A stretch of DNA of 5,720 nucleotides, from contig USHB01000112.1 in the NCBI GenBank assembly GCA_900554395.1, positions 1 through 5,720 of the forward strand. The letters run 5' to 3'. This document shows positions 1 through 5,720 of this stretch, piece by piece. A program made the translations under genes and the position numbers. Every line of letters begins with the position of its first letter. Within the stretch, counting starts at the first letter, position 1. Origin of the DNA: an uncultured Phascolarctobacterium sp. (GTDB lineage: Bacteria > Bacillota > Negativicutes > Acidaminococcales > Acidaminococcaceae). The notes under the pieces were generated by a model. That model did no database searches. It was not told the DNA's origin and was given only the letters and a program-made list of their open reading frames with translations.

Positions 1-2
1 AT

Positions 3-572
3 GTTAGTCATAAAATGCCGGTTGGGCAATATGGAATTTTTAAATTAATAGAAGATTATGGAGTTAGATTATTAACCTATGGTAATGCATCAGGAGGAGG
101 TAATTATGGACCTTTTAGATCGTTTTTAATAGAGAAGGACGGTAGTACAGCATTTGTTTCGCTGGCAATAGAAGTTTGGACTACTTGGCATAAACCAGAT
201 ATAGAAAGAACATATTTGGATGTTGCGATTGATGATGAAAAATCTTCTCATATTTCATTACAACTGATGTTAGATGAATATATGACAGTTTTAAATGATA
301 AATGTTCGTTTTATCATAGCGGAAGAATTGCTGTAGGAAATATTGGCAGCGGTAAAATAAGTGAACTTAAAGAACTGGTTTCTAAAAGATATCCAAAAAT
401 AATTAAAAATAACAGATTTTATTTTGGAACGCTTACGCATAATAAACTGTGGTATCTGGACGATAAAGATATGATAGATTTTATTGAAAATATAATTTCG
501 TATGCGTTGATCAGAGATGAATATAGGGAATTTGTAAAATGTAGAAAAGCTCAAAAGGAAAAGAAAAAATGA
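3..572 (+). CDS. Unrecognised AT-rich protein, probably 5'-truncated by the window edge
   Basis: I do not recognise this protein family. The frame is open from base 3. The first ATG (15) has no Shine-Dalgarno sequence in the 14 bases before it, so the true start probably lies upstream; from base 15 the product would be 185 residues. Counting from that ATG, there is a glycine-rich stretch TYGNASGGGNYG (21-32), a mixed hydrophobic and aromatic middle, the segment GRIAVGNIGSGKIS (103-116), and a very lysine-rich tail ending in KEKKK. No signal peptide or membrane helix is apparent, so a soluble cytoplasmic protein is likely. The G-x4-GK pattern at 108-114 resembles a P-loop but has Ile where Ser/Thr is needed, so I do not call it an NTPase. 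The DNA is much richer in A/T than all later genes, with many ATA, AGA and TTA codons, which fits a laterally acquired or weakly constrained gene. Its TGA stop overlaps the next gene's ATG. Confidence 0.6.
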   Translation, partial: VSHKMPVGQYGIFKLIEDYGVRLLTYGNASGGGNYGPFRSFLIEKDGSTAFVSLAIEVWTTWHKPDIERTYLDVAIDDEKSSHISLQLMLDEYMTVLNDKCSFYHSGRIAVGNIGSGKISELKELVSKRYPKIIKNNRFYFGTLTHNKLWYLDDKDMIDFIENIISYALIRDEYREFVKCRKAQKEKKK

Positions 573-1570
573 GTATTATTCCAATTTTTATTCCGCATGC
601 GGGTTGCCCGCACCAATGCGTTTTTTGCAACCAGAAGAAAATCAGCGGGCAAAAAATTGCATCGGCGCAGGCGGTGCGCCAACAGATAGAAAAATATTTA
701 CAATGGATAAAGCCGGGGCTTAAAAATGAAGCTGCGTTTTACGGCGGTTCGTTTACAGGTCTTGATATGGAGTTGCAGGAGGAACTGTTTAGACCGGTTG
801 ATGAACTTTTGCGTGCAGGTGTAATTGGCGCTGTGCGTTGTTCAACACGTCCGGATTATATTACGCCTGAGAAACTGGAATTGTTAAAAAAACATAACGT
901 CAGCACCGTTGAGTTGGGTGTACAATCGCTTGACGATAAGGTTTTAAAACTGGCGGAGCGCGGGCATAATGCAGAAAGCGTGGCGCAGGCAGCGCAGCTT
1001 TTGCGCGCTTATGGTTTTAATGTCGGCTTGCAGTTAATGTGCGGCATGCCAGGACAAAGCAAAGAAAGTTTTTTTGATACTGTTTTGCATAGTTTGGCAT
1101 TAAAGCCTGATATTGTGCGTTTATATCCTTTGCTTGTTATTAAGGATACTCCGCTGGAAGAAAGTTTCCGCAAAGGCATTTTTGTGCCGCTTACAATAGA
1201 AGAAGCAGTGGAACAGTGTGCCAAAGCATGGGAGCTGTTTACAAGTAATGGTATAAAAGTCATCCGCATGGGCTTGCAGGCTGATGAAGAATTATGCAGC
1301 CCGGGAAATATTATTGCAGGGCCGTTTCATCCCGCTTTTGGCGAGATTGTAAAAAGCGTGGTGATGAGGGAAAAAATTACGCCGCAGATTTTAGCTTTGA
1401 AAGAAAGCGGCTGTAAAAAAATAAAAATTTATGTTCCTGAAAAAGAAAGCAGTAAGCTGCGCGGGCAAAAAAATTCCAACATAAAATACTGGCAGGAGAT
1501 GGGCGTAGAAGTAGCTGTTGCAAATGCTGCTGATGATGAGGTTAGAGTGGAGGGTATAAACCGTGAATGA
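569..1570 (+). CDS. Elp3-like radical SAM protein lacking an acetyltransferase domain
   Basis: Radical SAM enzyme of 333 residues; the family uses a 4Fe-4S cluster and S-adenosylmethionine to generate a 5'-deoxyadenosyl radical. The cluster motif CX3CX2C is at Cys13, Cys17 and Cys20 (GCPHQCVFCNQ). Further core motifs are YGGSFTGL (58-65), the SAM-binding glycine strand; STRPDYI (92-98); ELGVQSLDD (115-123); and LMCGMPGQ (156-163). The C-terminal third carries GPFHPAFG (251-258), which I associate with a clade of bacterial Elp3-like proteins. True Elp3 has about 500 or more residues and a C-terminal GNAT acetyltransferase domain used in tRNA wobble-uridine modification. That domain is absent here and the stop is clean, so this is a short family member rather than a visible truncation. 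Substrate unknown; RNA modification is only an inference. The ATG lies in an ATGA overlap with the upstream gene, and AAGGAA (555-560) is correctly spaced. Coproporphyrinogen oxidase-like or YhcC-type annotations are alternatives. Confidence 0.85.
   Translation: MSIIPIFIPHAGCPHQCVFCNQKKISGQKIASAQAVRQQIEKYLQWIKPGLKNEAAFYGGSFTGLDMELQEELFRPVDELLRAGVIGAVRCSTRPDYITPEKLELLKKHNVSTVELGVQSLDDKVLKLAERGHNAESVAQAAQLLRAYGFNVGLQLMCGMPGQSKESFFDTVLHSLALKPDIVRLYPLLVIKDTPLEESFRKGIFVPLTIEEAVEQCAKAWELFTSNGIKVIRMGLQADEELCSPGNIIAGPFHPAFGEIVKSVVMREKITPQILALKESGCKKIKIYVPEKESSKLRGQKNSNIKYWQEMGVEVAVANAADDEVRVEGINRE
1549..1554 (+). promoter_or_regulatory. Ribosome binding site deciding the GTG start of the glycosylase gene
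   Basis: GGAGGG lies 8 bases before GTG at 1563, inside the 3' end of the radical SAM gene. The nearby ATGs at 1567 and 1570 are in another frame, so GTG is the supported start. Confidence 0.7.
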
Positions 1571-2060
1571 TGTTTGCAGATGTTTTGCGCCGGTGGCTGA
1601 TGATGGCTGCCGGATTTTAATTTTAGGGTCAATGCCGGGTGAGCGTTCGCTGGAGTTACAGCAGTATTACGGGCATAAAAATAACCGCTTTTGGCGCTTG
1701 ATAGCAGATGTATATAATAATGGCGTTGTGCCGGAAGATTATGAAGAACGCAAAAAAATGCTGCTGAAAAACACGGTTGCTTTGTGGGATGTAATTGCAT
1801 ATTGCCGACGCGAGGGCAGCCTTGATTCTGCTATACGCGGCGAAGAATATAATGACTTGCAGGGATTTTTGAAGCGGCACCCGAAAATTAAACGCATTTG
1901 CTGCAATGGAGGCAAGGCTTACAGTGCTTTGCAAAAATATTGCCGCAAGCATGAACTGAAAAATGTGGAAATTTTAGCGATGCCTTCCACAAGTCCTGCC
2001 AATGCCAGATGGAATTTGGAAAAATTAAAAGAAAAATGGCTGCCTGCGCTTTTGAATTGA
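1563..2060 (+). CDS. Hypoxanthine/deoxyinosine-type DNA glycosylase (uracil-DNA glycosylase superfamily)
   Basis: DNA repair enzyme of 165 residues, expected to excise deaminated bases, chiefly hypoxanthine arising from adenine, and so start base excision repair in the cytoplasm. The N-terminal motif LGSMPGERS (21-29) followed by QYYGHKNNRFW (34-44) is the hallmark of the hypoxanthine-DNA glycosylase group, UDG family 6. ALWDVI (73-78) and CNGGKAY (114-120) fit the next core strands. PSTSPAN (141-147), near the C-terminus, matches the second catalytic/DNA-binding loop of the superfamily. The length is normal for this compact single-domain family. Assignment to the UDG superfamily is strong; the exact base preference (hypoxanthine versus uracil or mismatch) is inferred from family resemblance. 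The gene begins at GTG inside the end of the radical SAM gene (8-base overlap), so the two are probably co-translated. Codon use is similar to the radical SAM gene and unlike the AT-rich first gene. Confidence 0.85.
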   Translation: MNDVCRCFAPVADDGCRILILGSMPGERSLELQQYYGHKNNRFWRLIADVYNNGVVPEDYEERKKMLLKNTVALWDVIAYCRREGSLDSAIRGEEYNDLQGFLKRHPKIKRICCNGGKAYSALQKYCRKHELKNVEILAMPSTSPANARWNLEKLKEKWLPALLN

Positions 2061-2271
2061 CCTCAAATTTAAGAAAATTTAAAAATTTTTTAAGAATTTT
2101 TTGCCGTCTTTATGTAAATATCAAACCATACAAGGCTGAAAAGCGGCATAAAAAGGGGCTTTTTAGTGTAAATAATCTTACAAAAAGGATAAAATGAAAC
2201 ACTTGGCAACGTGGAAAGAAAGATGCGCATAAAATGGGCGGTTAAGGCTATAAAAAAGTTGCAAAAAAATG
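2061..2271. other. AT-rich intergenic region with weak hairpins, no convincing gene
   Basis: This stretch separates the left gene block from the str operon promoter. It opens with an almost pure A/T segment (2065-2102) containing two imperfect copies of an ATTTAAGAA-like unit and a weak AAAATT/AATTTT stem (2074-2079 with 2084-2089). A second potential hairpin is at 2149-2165. A 12-codon reading frame MKHLATWKERCA (2194-2232) follows AAAGGA (2184-2189), but the 4-base spacing is short and no promoter is evident. ATAAAATG occurs twice (2189-2196, 2229-2236), probably by chance. The A-rich stretches just before 2272 could help RNA polymerase bind the downstream promoter, like an UP element. Confidence 0.5.
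2139..2165 (+). terminator. Possible weak terminator after the glycosylase gene
   Basis: Two mutually exclusive stems are possible. AAAAGC (2139-2144) can pair with GCTTTT (2158-2163) across a 13-base loop, or TAAAAAG (2149-2155) with CTTTTTA (2159-2165) across a GGG loop. Either ends in a run of T, but most of the T residues are consumed by the stem and the G/C content is low. It lies about 80-90 bases after the glycosylase stop. It could end the left transcript before the str promoter, but the evidence is thin. Confidence 0.3.
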
Positions 2272-2300
2272 TTGACAAGCCTTGTTTGTAATGTTACAAT
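2272..2300 (+). promoter_or_regulatory. Strong sigma-A-type promoter of the str operon
   Basis: A perfect -35 hexamer TTGACA (2272-2277) is followed by an ideal 17-base spacer and a -10 of TACAAT (2295-2300), one base from TATAAT. TG at 2292-2293, one base before the -10, makes it an extended -10 element. Transcription should begin near 2306-2308, giving a leader of about 43 bases before the ATG at 2350. Such a strong promoter fits a ribosomal protein operon and shows that it need not depend on read-through from the left. Confidence 0.85.
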
Positions 2301-2334
2301 ATATCAGTATCACGGAACAGTTATGCCCTTTTTT

Positions 2335-2341
2335 AAGGAGG
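2335..2341 (+). promoter_or_regulatory. Ribosome binding site setting the ybxF-like start at 2350
   Basis: AAGGAGG lies 8 bases before ATG 2350. Earlier in-frame ATGs are unlikely: 2269 precedes the predicted transcription start and 2323 has no Shine-Dalgarno sequence. The AAGG part (2335-2338) can pair with CCTT (2327-2330) across four T residues, so a small hairpin may partly cover the site. Confidence 0.85.
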
Positions 2342-2349
2342 ATTGCCCG

Positions 2350-2598
2350 ATGCTGAAGCAGTTAACAGAAGCAACAAAACATGTCGTTGGTGTTAAACAA
2401 ACGGCAAAAGCGGTTGAAAAGGGAACGGCAAAGCTGGTTTTTATAGCAGCCGATGCTGATATCCGCATAAGCCGCCCGCTTTTGGAACGCTGCGAAGCCG
2501 CCGGAGTTAAAGTAATAACGGCGGAAACAATGCAGGAACTTGGCAAAGCCTGCGGCATCCACGTCGGGGCTGCTGCCGCCGCGGTGCTTAAAGACTGA
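2350..2598 (+). CDS. rplGB: L7Ae-family K-turn RNA-binding protein (YbxF/RplGB-like)
   Basis: Small basic RNA-binding protein of 82 residues in the L7Ae/L30e/S12e/Gadd45 fold, the same length as Bacillus subtilis YbxF (RplGB), which binds kink-turn RNA and associates with ribosomes. The family core is clear: VGVKQTAKAVEKG (13-25) forms the conserved N-terminal RNA-contacting helix, then a LVFIAADAD strand/turn, and LGKACGIHVGAAA near the C-terminus, the loop that reads the kink-turn. The family assignment is firm; which RNA it binds in this organism is unknown. It is the first gene of the str operon, directly under the promoter at 2272-2300 and 69 bases before rpsL. In typical Bacillota this gene sits between rpoC and rpsL; here rpoC is not upstream. 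Translation from 2350 is set by a well-placed AAGGAGG. Older annotations call such proteins 50S ribosomal protein L7Ae-like. Confidence 0.92.
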   Translation: MLKQLTEATKHVVGVKQTAKAVEKGTAKLVFIAADADIRISRPLLERCEAAGVKVITAETMQELGKACGIHVGAAAAAVLKD

Positions 2599-2601
2599 TA
2601 G

Positions 2602-2626
2602 GGACTTTCGCCCTGCGGAAGTTTTT
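2602..2626 (+). terminator. Stem-loop with T run between the ybxF-like gene and rpsL: possible attenuator
   Basis: ACTTTCGC (2604-2611) pairs with GCGGAAGT (2615-2622), eight base pairs including one G-U, across a CCT loop. Two G-U pairs (2602-2603 with 2623-2624) could extend it. T residues follow to 2626. This has the layout of a small intrinsic terminator, but the T run is short. Since rpsL has no good promoter of its own, the structure would have to be partial, acting as an attenuator, a pause or a processing site. A weaker alternative pairs AGGG (2600-2603) with CCCT (2611-2614). Confidence 0.5.
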
Positions 2627-2653
2627 ATAATCATTCAAATCTAATTATTCGGG

Positions 2654-2661
2654 AAGGAGGT
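2654..2661 (+). promoter_or_regulatory. Full-length Shine-Dalgarno sequence of rpsL
   Basis: AAGGAGGT is complementary to eight bases of the usual 16S rRNA tail and sits 6 bases before ATG 2668. It is the longest Shine-Dalgarno match in the window, suiting very high translation of S12. Confidence 0.9.
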
Positions 2662-2667
2662 GCCGAT

Positions 2668-3048
2668 ATGCCTACAATTAACCAATTAGTCCGCAAAGGC
2701 AGACAGGTTGCAGTTGAAAAATCCACCGCTCCGGCATTGAAAGAATGCCCTCAGAAACGCGGCGTTTGCACCAGGGTTTATACCACAACCCCTAAAAAAC
2801 CTAACTCTGCTCTGCGTAAGGTTGCTCGTGTCCGTTTAACCAACGGCATCGAAGTTACCGCATATATTCCGGGTATCGGTCACAATCTGCAAGAACACAG
2901 CGTTGTTCTTATTAGAGGCGGAAGGGTAAAAGACCTTCCGGGCGTGCGTTACCATATCATTCGTGGTGCACTTGATACTGCTGGCGTTGCAAACCGCAGC
3001 CAAAGCCGTTCCAAATACGGCGCTAAACGTGCTAAAGCAAAAAAATAA
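2668..3048 (+). CDS. rpsL: 30S ribosomal protein S12
   Basis: S12 sits at the decoding centre of the small subunit near 16S helices 18, 27 and 44, and helps monitor codon-anticodon pairing. The 126-residue protein aligns almost without gaps to Escherichia coli S12 over the N-terminal region: [29 protein letters not shown] runs from about residue 27 to 55, and [26 protein letters not shown] from 71 to 96. Lys43 and Lys88 (counting Met1), where substitutions commonly give streptomycin resistance, are both lysine, so S12 itself predicts sensitivity. The C-terminus is a short lysine/arginine tail, as usual. It is the second gene of the str operon, 45 bases before rpsG. Codon use is strongly biased and typical of highly expressed genes. 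Confidence 0.98.
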   Translation: MPTINQLVRKGRQVAVEKSTAPALKECPQKRGVCTRVYTTTPKKPNSALRKVARVRLTNGIEVTAYIPGIGHNLQEHSVVLIRGGRVKDLPGVRYHIIRGALDTAGVANRSQSRSKYGAKRAKAKK

Positions 3049-3078
3049 GCAGTAACTAAGATTGACACAACGAAATGA

Positions 3079-3564
<486 letters not shown>

Positions 3565-3592
3565 TAAAACCAAAACCCTGATTTTTATTAGA

Positions 3593-3598
3593 GGGAGG
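3593..3598 (+). promoter_or_regulatory. Ribosome binding site supporting the GTG start of fusA
   Basis: GGGAGG lies 8 bases before GTG 3607. No in-frame ATG lies between the site and the conserved EF-G N-terminus, so GTG is the start. Confidence 0.85.
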
Positions 3599-3606
3599 AC
3601 GAAGAA

Positions 3607-5691
3607 GTGGGCAGAGAATTTCCACTTGAGAAAACAAGAAATATCGGCATTATGGCTCACATCGATGCCGGTAAAACCACCACGACTGAACGTATTCTGT
3701 TCTACACCGGTAAAACCCATAAAATCGGCGAAGTTCATGAAGGCGCTGCTACCATGGACTGGATGGAACAGGAACAGGAACGTGGCATAACCATTACTTC
3801 TGCTGCTACAACCTGCCAGTGGAAAGGCCACCGTATCAACATCATTGATACCCCGGGCCACGTTGACTTCACTGTTGAAGTTGAACGTTCTTTGCGCGTT
3901 CTTGACGGCTCTGTTGCAGTGTTCTGTGCCAAAGGCGGCGTTGAACCTCAGTCTGAAACCGTATGGCGTCAGGCTGATAAATACAGCGTTCCCCGTATGG
4001 CTTATGTAAATAAAATGGATATTACAGGCGCGAACTTCTACAATGTAGTTCAAATGATGAAAGACCGCCTGGGTGCTAATGCAGTGCCTATCCAGCTTCC
4101 TATCGGCTACGAAGATACCTTCGAAGGTATGGTTGACCTGATTAAAATGAAAGCCATCGTTTATGGCGATAAATTAGGCAAAGACGAAGAATTCGTGGAA
4201 ATTCCTGAAGATATGAAGGAAAAAGCCGAAGAATACCGTCAGGCTCTCGTTGAAGCTGTTGCTGAAAGCGATGATGAACTGATGATGAAATATCTTGAAG
4301 GCGAAGAACTTACTGAAGAAGAAATCATGGCCGGCATCCGCAAACAAACTATTGCTTGCAAAATGACTCCGGTTTGCTGTGGTTCTTCTTATAAGAACAA
4401 AGGCGTACAGCCGCTTCTTGATGCAGTAGTTGCTTTCATGCCGGCTCCGACCGACATTCCTCACATCAAAGGTATCAATCCTGAAACCGGCGAAGAGGAT
4501 GAACGTCCTTCCAGCGATGAAGAACCGTTTGCAGCTCTGGCGTTCAAGATTATGACTGACCCGTATGTTGGTAAGCTCGCATTCTTCCGTGTATATTCCG
4601 GTACTCTTGATTCCGGCTCCTACGTTTACAACTCCACTAAAGGCAAACGTGAACGTATCGGCCGTATCCTGCAAATGCATGCAAACCACCGTCAGGAAAT
4701 CGAAAAGGTTTACGCAGGCGATATTGCTGCTGCAGTAGGTTTGAAAGATACCACTACCGGTGATACCCTTTGCGATGAAAAAGCTCCTATCATTCTGGAA
4801 TCCATGGTATTCCCTGAACCTGTTATTTCCGTAGCAGTTGAACCGAAAACCAAGGCTGACCAGGAAAAAATGGGCATCGCTCTTCAGAAACTTGCTGAAG
4901 AAGATCCGACCTTCCGTGTTCATACCGATCCGGAAACCGCTCAGACCATTATCTCCGGCATGGGCGAACTCCATCTGGATATTATCGTAGACCGTCTGCT
5001 GCGTGAATTCCACGTAGGCTGCACTGTAGGTAACCCGCAGGTTGCTTATCGTGAAACCATCCGCAAATCCGTTAAGGCTGAAGGCAAATTTGTTCGTCAG
5101 TCCGGCGGTAAAGGCCAGTACGGTCACTGCTGGCTGGAACTCACTCCGCGTGAACCCGGCAGCGGCTTTACCTTCGACAACAAAGTTGTCGGCGGCGCTA
5201 TTCCTAAAGAATACATCGGACCTGTTGAAGCCGGTGTTAAAGAAGCTATGGAAAACGGCGTAGTTGCTGGTTACCCGATGGTAGATATCGGCGTTACTGT
5301 TTACGATGGTTCTTACCACGAAGTCGACTCCTCTGAAATGGCATTTAAGATTGCCGGTTCTATGGGCTTCCGTGCTGGCGCACTGAAAGCTGACCCGGTT
5401 ATCCTTGAGCCTTACATGAAAGTAGAAGTTACCGTTCCTGAAGAATACATGGGCGACGTTATCGGCGACCTGAACAGCCGTCGTGGCCGCATCAACAGCA
5501 TGGAAGCACGCAACGGTGCACAGGTTATCGATGCATTCGTTCCGCTGTCTGAAATGTTCGGTTATGCAACCGACCTGCGTTCCAAAACTCAGGGCCGTGG
5601 CAACTACTCCATGGAAGTTGACCATTACGAAGAAGTTCCTAAAAATATTGCCGAAGCAATTGTTGCTAAAAACAAAGGCACTCAGGCTTAA
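3607..5691 (+). CDS. fusA: Elongation factor G
   Basis: EF-G is the GTPase that drives tRNA-mRNA translocation and, with ribosome recycling factor, splits spent ribosomes. At 694 residues it is full length. The GTPase domain shows G1 AHIDAGKT (17-24), switch I RGITI (59-63), G3 DTPGH with catalytic His85 (81-85), G4 NKMD (135-138) and G5 GSSYKNKG (259-266). Domain II follows near 310-400; domain III holds GMGELHLD (451-458), in the region where fusidic acid resistance changes cluster in other species. Domain IV carries loop [11 protein letters not shown] (497-507) and the tip loop with His571, matching the conserved translocation histidine (E. coli His583). Domain V completes the C-terminus. 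All motifs are intact, so this is canonical EF-G rather than the TetM-like or EF-G2 paralogue. It starts at GTG, 42 bases after rpsG, and ends with tandem TAA TAA. Confidence 0.98.
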   Translation: MGREFPLEKTRNIGIMAHIDAGKTTTTERILFYTGKTHKIGEVHEGAATMDWMEQEQERGITITSAATTCQWKGHRINIIDTPGHVDFTVEVERSLRVLDGSVAVFCAKGGVEPQSETVWRQADKYSVPRMAYVNKMDITGANFYNVVQMMKDRLGANAVPIQLPIGYEDTFEGMVDLIKMKAIVYGDKLGKDEEFVEIPEDMKEKAEEYRQALVEAVAESDDELMMKYLEGEELTEEEIMAGIRKQTIACKMTPVCCGSSYKNKGVQPLLDAVVAFMPAPTDIPHIKGINPETGEEDERPSSDEEPFAALAFKIMTDPYVGKLAFFRVYSGTLDSGSYVYNSTKGKRERIGRILQMHANHRQEIEKVYAGDIAAAVGLKDTTTGDTLCDEKAPIILESMVFPEPVISVAVEPKTKADQEKMGIALQKLAEEDPTFRVHTDPETAQTIISGMGELHLDIIVDRLLREFHVGCTVGNPQVAYRETIRKSVKAEGKFVRQSGGKGQYGHCWLELTPREPGSGFTFDNKVVGGAIPKEYIGPVEAGVKEAMENGVVAGYPMVDIGVTVYDGSYHEVDSSEMAFKIAGSMGFRAGALKADPVILEPYMKVEVTVPEEYMGDVIGDLNSRRGRINSMEARNGAQVIDAFVPLSEMFGYATDLRSKTQGRGNYSMEVDHYEEVPKNIAEAIVAKNKGTQA

Positions 5692-5705
5692 TAATTTACC
5701 TGTTC

Positions 5706-5712
5706 AAGGAGG
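5706..5712 (+). promoter_or_regulatory. Ribosome binding site of the next gene, probably tuf
   Basis: AAGGAGG stands 15 bases after the fusA stop. The final A of the window (5720) would sit at the right spacing (7 bases) to begin an ATG. In the conserved str order the next gene is tuf (EF-Tu). No terminator lies between, so it should be co-transcribed. No coding sequence of it is visible. Confidence 0.7.
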
Positions 5713-5720
5713 AAACAATA

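Noticed and set aside
93..129. GGAGGAGG followed by ATG at 106
   Set aside because: It looks like a strong translation start, but the ATG frame stops after seven codons. The purine run encodes the glycine-rich stretch of the surrounding gene.
2269..2349. Longer N-terminus for the K-turn protein from ATG 2269 or 2323
   Set aside because: 2269 precedes the predicted transcription start and overlaps the promoter; 2323 has no Shine-Dalgarno sequence. Starting at 2350 gives the family's normal 82 residues.
2599..2667. Kink-turn motif near the K-turn protein gene
   Set aside because: CTGA at 2594-2597 precedes the hairpin, but the opposite strand lacks the three-base bulge and the tandem G-A pairs needed.
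3062..3067. TTGACA in the rpsL-rpsG spacer as an internal promoter
   Set aside because: No matching -10 hexamer lies 16-18 bases downstream, where the rpsG ribosome binding site is found.
4174..5625. 483-codon open frame on the minus strand inside fusA
   Set aside because: It lies wholly opposite EF-G. Biased codon use in fusA avoids TTA, CTA and TCA, which removes stops from the opposite strand. The predicted protein has no recognisable motifs and no suitable start signal.

Overview
The window looks like a chromosomal segment of a member of the Bacillota. The reasons are strong AGGAGG-type ribosome binding sites before most genes, a small L7Ae/YbxF-type K-turn protein gene directly before the str ribosomal operon, and Bacillota-like S12, S7 and EF-G proteins. 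A Negativicutes relative (Acidaminococcus/Phascolarctobacterium type) is my tentative guess from protein feel and codon choice. I could not test it.

Everything found is on the + strand, in two blocks. The left block (3-2060) is three genes joined by overlaps: an unrecognised AT-rich gene that runs off the left edge, a radical SAM protein resembling the catalytic half of Elp3 but lacking its acetyltransferase domain, and a hypoxanthine/deoxyinosine-type DNA glycosylase of the uracil-DNA glycosylase superfamily. The overlaps (ATGA, and 8 bases with a GTG start) suggest one transcript with translational coupling. No shared pathway is evident.

A 289-base intergenic stretch follows (2061-2349). 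Its left part is AT-rich, with weak hairpins that may end the left transcript. Its right end has a near-consensus sigma-A-type promoter (TTGACA, 17-base spacer, extended -10 TGtTACAAT).

The right block (2350-5720) is the str operon: ybxF/rplGB-like, rpsL (S12), rpsG (S7), fusA (EF-G, GTG start), then a ribosome binding site at the very end that almost certainly belongs to tuf. These genes supply the 30S decoding centre and head proteins and the translocation GTPase. They share translation-optimised codon use, quite unlike the first gene. A stem-loop followed by a short T run lies between the ybxF-like gene and rpsL and may act as a partial terminator or attenuator.

The genes on the right are ordinary core genes, and I see no convincing previously undescribed system. 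The points worth a second look are the absence of rpoBC before the str operon, the hairpin and TATAAT before rpsL, the paired radical SAM and glycosylase genes, and the AT-rich orphan gene.
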